A DNA stretch of 64,000 nucleotides from Burkholderia cenocepacia (GTDB lineage: Bacteria > Pseudomonadota > Gammaproteobacteria > Burkholderiales > Burkholderiaceae), in assembly GCF_014211915.1 (NCBI RefSeq), contig NZ_CP060039.1:1674001-1738000 (forward strand). Reading direction: 5' to 3'. The translations under genes and the position numbers were made by a program. Below, piece after piece: positions 57,154-64,000 of the stretch. The notes under the pieces are model-generated. The model did not search any database. It worked only from the letters and a program-made list of their open reading frames with translations, and had not been told where the DNA came from. Numbering within the stretch: position 1 is the first letter of the stretch; each line of letters begins with the position of its first letter.

Positions 57154-57906
57154 ATGCAATCCGTTCCGGCTTCCCTGTCCCTGACCGATACCGCGTTCTT
57201 CTTCGACTTCGACGGCACGCTCGTCGAACTGGCGCCGACCCCCGACGCCATTCACGTTCCGCCGTCGCTGCTGACGCTGCTCGACGAATTGTCGCGCCGC
57301 TCGCACGGCGCGGTCGCGATCGTGTCCGGGCGCGGGATCGACAACCTCGACACGTTCCTGAAAATGCCCGGGCTGCCGATCGCCGGCCTGCACGGCGCGG
57401 AGCGCCGCGATGCGAACGGCGACACGCAGCGTATCGGCTTCAACGACGAACGCCTGCTGCGCATCGAGCGCGAGCTTGCCGGCGTGGTCGACCGCCATCC
57501 GGGCATGCTGCTCGAAATCAAGGGCGCAGCCGTCGCGCTGCACTTCCGCAATGCGCCCGAGCGCGAGGCGGTGGCGCGCGAAGCGGCCGAGCGCCTCGTC
57601 GCCGACTATGCGGATGCGTATGTGCTGCAACCCGGCAAGATGGTGTTCGAGATCAAGCCGAAGGGCGTCGACAAGGGCCGCGCGCTCGCCGCGTTCCTCG
57701 ACGAGCCGCCGTTTGCGGGCCGCGTGCCGCTGTTCGCGGGCGACGACCTGACCGACGAGAAGGGCTTCGCGGTGGTCAACGCGCGCGGCGGCCTGTCGAT
57801 CAAGGTCGGCGCGGGCGAGACGTCCGCGCGCATGCGGCTCGATTCGGTCGACGCGCTGCATGAGCAGATCGCGGGCTGGCTCGGTGCGGGGCAACCGCAC
57901 GCATGA
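57154..57906 (+). CDS. otsB: Trehalose-6-phosphate phosphatase
   Basis: A 250-aa HAD phosphatase: DFDGTLVEL (nucleophile Asp), VSGR motif in AIVSGRGI, GLHGAERR, and FAGDDLTDEKGF (Mg ligands). Makes trehalose from trehalose-6-phosphate. Overlaps otsA by four bases (ATGA). Confidence 0.95.
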   Translation: MQSVPASLSLTDTAFFFDFDGTLVELAPTPDAIHVPPSLLTLLDELSRRSHGAVAIVSGRGIDNLDTFLKMPGLPIAGLHGAERRDANGDTQRIGFNDERLLRIERELAGVVDRHPGMLLEIKGAAVALHFRNAPEREAVAREAAERLVADYADAYVLQPGKMVFEIKPKGVDKGRALAAFLDEPPFAGRVPLFAGDDLTDEKGFAVVNARGGLSIKVGAGETSARMRLDSVDALHEQIAGWLGAGQPHA

Positions 57907-59288
57907 GCCGGCTCATCATCGTTTCAAACCGCGTCGCGCCGATTTCGGAAGGCGAACCGGCGGCGGGCGGCCTCGCAATCGGCGTCTATGACGCGCTGAA
58001 GGAAACCGGCGGCATGTGGTTCGGCTGGAGCGGCGAAGTGGTCGCGTCCGGCGCGCCGCAGCCGCAGATCCGCATCGAGGAGCGCGGGCCGGTGACGTTC
58101 GCGACCGTCGGGCTGACGCGCCGCGATTACGACCAGTATTACCGCGGGTTCTCGAACGCGACGCTGTGGCCCGCGTTCCATTACCGCGCGGACCTGATCC
58201 AGTACGATCGCCACGAATTCGACGGCTACCGCCGCGTCAACGTCTGGCTCGCGCAGCAGCTCGTGCCGCTGCTGCAGGACGACGACGTGATCTGGGTGCA
58301 CGACTATCACCTGATTCCGTTCGCGCGCGCGCTGCGCGACGCCGGCGTGAAGAACCGCATCGGTTTCTTCCTGCACATCCCGTTTCCGGCCGCGCAGGTG
58401 CTCGTCAACGTGCCGCCGCACCGCGAGCTCGTCGAGTCGCTGTGCGCGTTCGATCTGCTCGGCTTCCAGACCGAGCCCGACCTGCGCGCGTTTTGCGACT
58501 ACGTCGAGTTCGAAGCGGACGGCGAGGTCGAGCACGACGGGCACACGGTGCGCGTACGGGCATTCGGCCAGACGTTGCGCGCGGCCGCCTATCCGATCGG
58601 CGTGTATCCGGACGAGATCGCGTCGCTCGCGCAGGCGGGCGAGCACGGCAAGGCGGTGCGCACGCTCGCGACGTCGCTGCGCGGGCGGCAACTGATCATG
58701 AGCGTCGACCGGCTCGACTATTCGAAGGGGCTCGTCGAGCGCTTCCGCGCGTTCGAGAAGCTGCTCGAGCACCAGGCGTCGATCCGCAACCGCGTGTCGT
58801 TCCTGCAGATCGCACCGTCGACGCGCGCGGACCTGCGCGCGTACCAGGACATCCGCCTGCAGCTCGAAGCGGAGTCGGGGCGCATCAACGGGCGCTACGC
58901 GGAGCTCGACTGGGCGCCGATCCTCTACATCCACCGCCAGTACGACCGTCAGGTGCTGGCCGCGCTGTACCGGCTCGCGCGCGTGGGGTTCGTCACGCCG
59001 CTGCGCGACGGGATGAACCTCGTCGCGAAGGAGTACGTGTCCGCGCAGAATCCGGACGATCCGGGCGTGCTGGTGCTGTCGCGCTTCGCGGGCGCCGCGC
59101 GTGAGCTCACGGGCGCGCTGATCGTCAATCCGATCGATATCGACGGGATGGCGGATGCGCTGTCGCAGGCGCTGACGATGCCGCTCACCGAGCGGCGTGC
59201 ACGCTACGCGGACATGATCGCGCAGCTTCGCGAGAACAACGTGTCGGTGTGGCGGGACAATTTCCTGCGCGATCTGCAGCAGGTCTGA
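57903..59288 (+). CDS. otsA: Trehalose-6-phosphate synthase
   Basis: A 461-aa GT20 retaining glycosyltransferase. [46 protein letters not shown] and [13 protein letters not shown] are diagnostic UDP-glucose/glucose-6-phosphate binding motifs. Coupled with otsB for osmoprotectant synthesis. Confidence 0.96.
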   Translation: MSRLIIVSNRVAPISEGEPAAGGLAIGVYDALKETGGMWFGWSGEVVASGAPQPQIRIEERGPVTFATVGLTRRDYDQYYRGFSNATLWPAFHYRADLIQYDRHEFDGYRRVNVWLAQQLVPLLQDDDVIWVHDYHLIPFARALRDAGVKNRIGFFLHIPFPAAQVLVNVPPHRELVESLCAFDLLGFQTEPDLRAFCDYVEFEADGEVEHDGHTVRVRAFGQTLRAAAYPIGVYPDEIASLAQAGEHGKAVRTLATSLRGRQLIMSVDRLDYSKGLVERFRAFEKLLEHQASIRNRVSFLQIAPSTRADLRAYQDIRLQLEAESGRINGRYAELDWAPILYIHRQYDRQVLAALYRLARVGFVTPLRDGMNLVAKEYVSAQNPDDPGVLVLSRFAGAARELTGALIVNPIDIDGMADALSQALTMPLTERRARYADMIAQLRENNVSVWRDNFLRDLQQV

Positions 59289-59315
59289 TCCGATTTATTG
59301 CTTGCGCTGCAATTG

Positions 59316-59350
59316 AAAAAGCCGCCGTGCGCAAGCACGGCGGCTTTTTT
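59316..59350. terminator. Terminator after otsBA
   Basis: Perfect 14-bp stem (AAAAGCCGCCGTGC/GCACGGCGGCTTTT) with a GCAA loop, serving both otsA and the convergent ABC transporter. Confidence 0.92.
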
Positions 59351-59369
59351 GTCGGCGGATACCGGTGCG

Positions 59370-61283
59370 TCAGGCCACGCGTTCGCCGGTCGGCGTGTTG
59401 CCGTCGGGCGCCGCATGATGGCGGCCGTGCTGTTTCGCGAGCAGGTCGCGGTACAGGCCGGGGCGGTTGCGCAGCACGTCGGGCGGGCCGTCGTCGATCA
59501 CCTTGCCGTTGTTCATCACGATGATGCGGTCGAAGTTGCGCAGCGTCGACAGGCGGTGCGCGATCGCGATCACCGTACGGCCGACCATCAGGCGGTCGAG
59601 CGCGCTCTGGATCGCTTCCTCGGATGCGCTGTCGAGCGCCGACGTCGCTTCGTCGAGCAGCAGGATCGGCGCATCCTTCAGGATCGCGCGCGCGATCGCG
59701 ATGCGCTGGCGCTGGCCGCCCGACAGCTTGACGCCGCGGTCGCCGACGATCGTGTCATAGCCTTCCGGCATCGCCTCGATGAACTCCGCGCAGCGCGCGT
59801 CGCGCGCGGCGGCGAGCACTTCGTCGCGGGTCGCGTCGGGGCGGCCGTACGCGATGTTGTCGTAGATCGTCCGGTGCAGCAGCGAGATGTCCTGCGGCAC
59901 CAGCGCGATCGCGTGGCGCAGGCTGTCCTGCGTGAGGCCCTTCACGTCCTGGCCGTCGACCTTCACGACGCCGTCCTGCGTATCGTAGAAGCGCTGCAGC
60001 AGCGCGAGCACGGTCGACTTGCCGGCGCCCGACTTGCCGATCAGGCCGACGCGCTGGCCCGGCTCGATATGAAGGTCGAAGTGGTCGAGGATCGCGCGGC
60101 GGTGCGGGTATGCGAACGTCACGCGCTCGAAGTCGACGCGGCCGCCCTTGGCCGACAGCGGCTGCGCGTCCGAGCGGTCGGGCATCCCGTGCGGTTCGAG
60201 CAGCGTCTTCACCGCCTCGGACAGGCGCGCGACGTGCTGCGTGACGTCGACGAGCGCGACCGCGAGATCGCGCGTGCCGTGCAGGATCGTGAAGCCGAGC
60301 GAGCTGACGAGCACGATGTCGCCCGACGTCGCGCGGCCCTGGTCCCACAGCCACAGCGCCCAGCCGAGCAGGCCGGCGGACAGCATCGCGGTGATCACCG
60401 CATGCAGCAGCCGCAGTTTCTCGAGATAGAGCAGGCTCTGCTGGCGCGCGTCCATCTCGGCCTTCACCGTCGCGCTGAAGCGCTTCTGTTCGCGCAGCGT
60501 CATCCCGAACGCGCGTACGAGGCCCATGTTGCCGATCACGTCGACGAGCTCGCCGTCGACCGCCGCGGCCTTCGCCGCGAACGCGTGGTGACGCGCCGAG
60601 CCGCGGCCGGCGAGCTTGAACAGGATGACGGACAGCACGGCCGAACAGCCGAGCAGGCCGGCCGCCATCAGCGGATTGACGACGATGATCATCAGGATCG
60701 CGCCCATCACCGCGATGCACGGCGGCAGCACGTTCCATGCCATCGTGTTCTCCGACGTGTAGACCGCGTTCGACGTGGCCGTGATGCGGCTGGCGAGCGT
60801 GCCCGGCTGCTTCTCCGAGTAATACGTCGGCGAATGGCCGATCAGGTACTGGAACAGGTCGCGCCGCAGGTCGCCGGTGACCGCGACGAACGTGTGCGCG
60901 GCGACCCACCCGCCGACGCGCCACAGCAGGTTGTCGGCCGCGATCAGCCCGACGAGCAGCGCGAACGCGCTCCACAGGGGGCCGGGGTGATGGCGTCCGG
61001 TCGCCAGCACGTCGATCAGGTGCTTGATCGCATATTGCGAGCCGAGCGCGCAGCCGACGGCGGCCAGCACGCTGCAGAGCACGACCAGGTGCGCGACCGG
61101 GTGGAGGCGGATGTAGCGGAACAGGAACGCGATCGGCCGGTGCGCGTAGCTCGACAGCTTCGCGTTGTGGGCGTTGCGCTGGGCAGGGGTGAGAGATTCC
61201 AAAATATGCGTGCGGTGATTCGGTGATTGAGCGTGGCGGCTGGATCGCAGGCCGACGTTCGCTCGGACTGAATAATCCGGCAT
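59370..61283 (-). CDS. MsbA/MDR-type ABC exporter (fused permease-ATPase)
   Basis: A 637-aa half-transporter. About six membrane helices lie in the first 330 residues. The nucleotide-binding domain has Walker A GKSGAGKST, the VPQDISLLHRT Q-loop, signature LSGGQRQRIAIARAI, Walker B ILLLDEATSALD and H-loop AIAHRLSTL. Substrate may be lipid or drug. The start could be ATG 61283 or TTG 61202. Confidence 0.92.
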   Translation of the reverse strand: MPDYSVRANVGLRSSRHAQSPNHRTHILESLTPAQRNAHNAKLSSYAHRPIAFLFRYIRLHPVAHLVVLCSVLAAVGCALGSQYAIKHLIDVLATGRHHPGPLWSAFALLVGLIAADNLLWRVGGWVAAHTFVAVTGDLRRDLFQYLIGHSPTYYSEKQPGTLASRITATSNAVYTSENTMAWNVLPPCIAVMGAILMIIVVNPLMAAGLLGCSAVLSVILFKLAGRGSARHHAFAAKAAAVDGELVDVIGNMGLVRAFGMTLREQKRFSATVKAEMDARQQSLLYLEKLRLLHAVITAMLSAGLLGWALWLWDQGRATSGDIVLVSSLGFTILHGTRDLAVALVDVTQHVARLSEAVKTLLEPHGMPDRSDAQPLSAKGGRVDFERVTFAYPHRRAILDHFDLHIEPGQRVGLIGKSGAGKSTVLALLQRFYDTQDGVVKVDGQDVKGLTQDSLRHAIALVPQDISLLHRTIYDNIAYGRPDATRDEVLAAARDARCAEFIEAMPEGYDTIVGDRGVKLSGGQRQRIAIARAILKDAPILLLDEATSALDSASEEAIQSALDRLMVGRTVIAIAHRLSTLRNFDRIIVMNNGKVIDDGPPDVLRNRPGLYRDLLAKQHGRHHAAPDGNTPTGERVA

Positions 61284-61767
61284 TGTAAACAAGGCCGCGC
61301 GTCGCGCTGCGCGAATCTTGCCTTGGCCAGAGGCTCGCGATCGATTTTGAGATAAAATCCGGCATCCCGTCGTGCCTCGTGTGCCGGAATCACGTTGCCG
61401 GCAGCTACGGGTTAACAAGGATCGCCAAAACGGCCTTCCACTCTAGAACGGACACCCGAGTCCGCGGGTTGCAAAGTGTTGCTCCTTTGTAACAAAGTAA
61501 AGTGTTTGAAATGTCGTGCGCCGTATCGGGATTAACCCTAGATAATCGGCTCCGGGTTCGATTCCAGGTTTTTTACGAACCCCTGTCAACGGGTCTTCGT
61601 TTCAAACGTTCTATGCCTGTCGCGTCGCCGACGCTCCTTGCGCAGCGCGGGTTCGACGCCCCCGGCAGGCTGATTCGTCCGAGGTTCGGACGATATGTAT
61701 CCAGCCCGGACCACCGGCAGGTTGCCGACCCTTACCTGGTTTTTTGCCGATTTTTTAGGAGTTACGC
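61284..61767. other. Long intergenic region, divergent promoters
   Basis: 484 bp without a convincing gene between the divergent ABC exporter and glycosyltransferase. AT-richer than the flanks, with short palindromic patches (GTAACAAAG region near 61490) and a TAGATAAT -10-like element near 61539. Probably carries both promoters and a long leader of the glycosyltransferase mRNA. Confidence 0.55.
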
Positions 61768-62832
61768 ATGCGAATCGCCCAAATCGCTCCGTTGCATGAA
61801 GCGGTGCCCCCGAAACTGTACGGTGGTACCGAGCGAGTGGTGTCCTACCTCACCGAAGCACTCGTCGAGATGGGGCATGACGTCACGCTCTTCGCGAGCG
61901 GCGATTCGCAGACCTCCGCGAAGCTCGAAGCGTGCTGGCCGCAGGCGCTGCGCCTCGACCCGACGATCCGCGACGTGATGGCCCCGCACATGCTGCTGCT
62001 CGAGCAGGTGCGCCGCCGCGCGGAAGAGTTCGACGTCCTGCACTGCCACATCGACTACTACCCGTTCTCGCTGTTCTCGCGTCAGCCGGTCCCGCATCTG
62101 ACGACGATGCACGGCCGTCTCGACCTGCCGGAACTGCAGCCGATCTTCAATGCGTTCAGCGACGTGCCGGTCGTGTCGATCTCCGACAACCAGCGCATCC
62201 CGCTGCCGCAGGCGAACTGGCTGTCGACCGTCTATCACGGCCTGCCGGAAAACCTGCTGACGCCGATCCCGAACGTGAAGCCGAGCTACCTCGCGTTCCT
62301 CGGCCGCATCTCGCCGGAAAAGCGCGTCGACACGGCGATCCGCATCGCCGAGCAGGCCGGCCTGCCGATCAAGATCGCCGCGAAGCTCGACAAGGCCGAC
62401 CGCGCGTACTACGAAGAGAAGATCAAGCCGCTGTTCGCGCTGCCGCACGTCGAGTACATCGGCGAAATCAGCGAGTCGGAGAAGACCGAATTCCTCGGCA
62501 ACGCGCATGCGCTGCTGTTCCCGATCGACTGGCCGGAGCCTTTCGGCCTGGTGATGATCGAGGCGATGGCCTGCGGCACGCCGGTGATCGCGTTCAAGCG
62601 CGGCTCGGTGCCGGAAGTGATCGACAACGGCGTGTCGGGCTTCGTCGTCGAAGACGAACTGTCGGCCGTCGCCGCGCTCAAGCGCCTCGATACGCTGCCG
62701 CGCGAGAAGGTTCGCGCTGCGTTCGAAGCCCGTTTCTCGTCGAAGGTGATGGCGCAGAACTACGTGAAGGGCTACGAGGAACTGCTGCGCCAGAAGCGCC
62801 GCACGGTGCTCCGCGAAGTCAACGCAAGCTGA
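61768..62832 (+). CDS. GT4-family glycosyltransferase
   Basis: A 354-aa GT-B enzyme. PPKLYGGTERVVSYLTEAL is the N-terminal acceptor-side motif, LAFLGRISPEKRVDTAIRIA the linker, and PIDWPEPFGLVMIEAMACGTP the EX7E donor motif. GGAG lies before ATG. Sugar specificity unknown; the type is often linked to storage or surface polysaccharide. Confidence 0.92.
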   Translation: MRIAQIAPLHEAVPPKLYGGTERVVSYLTEALVEMGHDVTLFASGDSQTSAKLEACWPQALRLDPTIRDVMAPHMLLLEQVRRRAEEFDVLHCHIDYYPFSLFSRQPVPHLTTMHGRLDLPELQPIFNAFSDVPVVSISDNQRIPLPQANWLSTVYHGLPENLLTPIPNVKPSYLAFLGRISPEKRVDTAIRIAEQAGLPIKIAAKLDKADRAYYEEKIKPLFALPHVEYIGEISESEKTEFLGNAHALLFPIDWPEPFGLVMIEAMACGTPVIAFKRGSVPEVIDNGVSGFVVEDELSAVAALKRLDTLPREKVRAAFEARFSSKVMAQNYVKGYEELLRQKRRTVLREVNAS

Positions 62833-62872
62833 TTGCGGGCCGCCGCCGCATGGCGGCGCGCGGTCGTCACGA

Positions 62873-62900
62873 CGCCCCGTCCGGGTTCTCCGGCGGGGCG
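62873..62900 (+). terminator. Hairpin after the glycosyltransferase
   Basis: CGCCCCG-T-CCGG paired with CCGG-CGGGGCG (one bulged T), followed by TTGT. Weak T-run, possible terminator. Confidence 0.5.
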
Positions 62901-63044
62901 TTGTCACATCTGCGGCGCGGATGTGTTGTATTCTCGCCGCGCCCGGCGCCGCGAACGGCCCTCGAAGCGGCCCGGCACGCCATCCGGCCATCTGTCCAGA
63001 CGGTAATGTCCCTATAATGGCCGTGCCGTGAAATCCGGCCCAGT

Positions 63045-63893
63045 ATGAATATCCAGAGGAGAGCAGTCTTGGCGAGAACGAAAACCACGCGCGCAGCGCC
63101 GGCCCCCGGCGCCGGTGTGATCTTCGCGTTGCGCGCGATCGGTCTCGTGCTGCTCGCGCGCTGGCTGTTCTCGATGTCCCAGATGGGCTATCGCGCGTCG
63201 CTGTCGGCGATGGTGTCGTCGCCGTGGGCATTCCTCTACCTCATCCTGATCTTCCTGCTGCTGGCGCTGCCGGGCGCCGCCGCCCGGGCCGAGCGGCCGT
63301 TCCATCCGCTGCCGCAGTGGCTGCGCCAGGCGCTGCGCGCGTTCGCGCTGATCGGCTTCCTGTTCGCCGTGTGGTCGATCGGCGCGTTCACGTGGGCGGC
63401 CGGCTGGCGCCGCGCCCTGCACGCGGTGACGGCGACCAACGGCTGGCTCGTCGCCGCGCCGGCGCTCTATGCGGCGATCGTATGGATCTGCCGGCCGCGG
63501 CCGCTGTGGCGGACCAACGTGGCCGCGCGCCGCTTCGCGGTGGGCCGGTATGCGATTTCGCTCGACGTGCTGACGCGCACCGCGATCGTCTGGATGGAAA
63601 GCCGCAAGGTCGGCCAGTACGATGCGCGCGAACTGTCGGTGCGCTGGCCCGGCCGGGTCGCACCCACTGCGCCCACCGCGCCCACGCCCGCCGCGGGCGA
63701 GCAGGGCGCGCAGCCGGCGGTCGTGCCGCCGCGCCGCGGCAGCCTGTTCAATCGACCGAAGGTGGAACTGCTGTGGGATTCGCCGGCGGCGGTCGGCCAT
63801 AACCGGCAGATCGTGATGCGCGCGCCGCTCGCGACCGAAGGCGACCGCGTCGCGGTGCTCGCGCTCGACGCGGCGCTCAAGCAGATCGTCTGA
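63045..63893 (+). CDS. Membrane protein of unknown function
   Basis: A 282-aa protein with three to four membrane helices (IFALRAIGLVLLARWLF, WAFLYLILIFLLLALPG, RAFALIGFLFAVWSIGAF, LVAAPALYAAIVWI) and a C-terminal soluble part with an Ala/Pro-rich linker. No family recognised. ATG at 63045 with GGA-rich leader. Confidence 0.7.
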   Translation: MNIQRRAVLARTKTTRAAPAPGAGVIFALRAIGLVLLARWLFSMSQMGYRASLSAMVSSPWAFLYLILIFLLLALPGAAARAERPFHPLPQWLRQALRAFALIGFLFAVWSIGAFTWAAGWRRALHAVTATNGWLVAAPALYAAIVWICRPRPLWRTNVAARRFAVGRYAISLDVLTRTAIVWMESRKVGQYDARELSVRWPGRVAPTAPTAPTPAAGEQGAQPAVVPPRRGSLFNRPKVELLWDSPAAVGHNRQIVMRAPLATEGDRVAVLALDAALKQIV

Positions 63894-63932
63894 CACGGCT
63901 CGCGCACCGGGCGCGGGCGACAAGGAGGCGCG

Positions 63933-64000
63933 ATGATCGTCCGCTGGTTGCTGGCTGCCATTCATCTGAGTGCGTTCGGCGTCGCATTCGCCGCGATCGC
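63933..64000 (+). CDS. Partial membrane protein at window edge
   Basis: Starts MIVRWLLAAIHLSAFGVAFA after a perfect AAGGAGG. Only 22 residues are visible, all hydrophobic as in a first membrane helix. Not identifiable. Confidence 0.6.
   Translation, partial: MIVRWLLAAIHLSAFGVAFAAI

Noticed and set aside
61502..61978. 158-aa frame upstream of the glycosyltransferase
   Set aside because: It overlaps the glycosyltransferase start, has no family features, and lies in the AT-richer promoter region.

Overview
The window is a GC-rich bacterial chromosome carrying one apparently complete prophage. The host is very probably Burkholderia (cepacia-complex type). This is inferred from base composition, the uvrC-pgsA-tRNA arrangement, the otsB-otsA pair, the ParD-like/methionine aminopeptidase pair and general protein similarity; no species-level marker was checked.

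Left flank (1-1624): the 3' end of uvrC, pgsA, a strong sigma70 promoter, three near-identical tRNA-Gly(GCC) genes and tRNA-Cys(GCA).

Prophage (about 1578-47231, 45.6 kb): it is bounded by a 48-bp direct repeat made of the tRNA-Cys 3' end (attL/attR). In order it carries a tyrosine integrase; a leftward, translationally coupled early operon including an excisionase-like and a ParB-like protein; an immunity region (cleavable CI-type repressor, Cro-like protein, and two clusters of three operator-like sites resembling lambda OL/OR); a CII-like regulator; a TOPRIM/VapE primase-helicase; a Q-like zinc-finger protein; a lambda-type head module; a P2-type contractile tail module; a lambda-like lysis cassette with nested Rz1; and a Dam-like methylase. 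The right end holds cargo. This includes a five-gene type VI secretion effector cassette (PAAR, DUF4123 chaperone, co-chaperone, Tox-REase-5 nuclease, Imm52 immunity), a gene behind a perfect-core SOS box, an SRAP gene, an unusual 698-aa multi-HTH/sigma-region-4-like protein, and an HxlR regulator with a divergent NmrA-like reductase. A second cargo cassette (a 292-aa protein plus a four-helix membrane protein) sits between the Q-like gene and the terminase, flanked by two 60-bp repeats that each hold a terminator.

The most unusual signal is a 13-bp near-palindrome, consensus CAAAGYWRCTTTG. It occurs about 14 times across the core phage genome, roughly every 3 kb, in genes and between them, but not in the cargo cassettes and not in the right chromosomal flank. 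One perfect copy lies in a decayed region just beyond attR. That region also holds fragments of baseplate genes V and W and duplicated integrase arm-type repeats, so it looks like the fossil of an older, related prophage in the same tRNA.

Right flank (48191-64000): an alpha/beta hydrolase, a GNAT acetyltransferase, an XRE-cupin regulator, ParD-like/map, a free-Met-sulfoxide reductase, LysR/pirin, ElaA, a copper-handling cytochrome oxidase assembly operon (SCO, PCuAC, CtaG), otsB-otsA, an ABC exporter, a glycosyltransferase and membrane proteins. All of it looks like ordinary chromosome.
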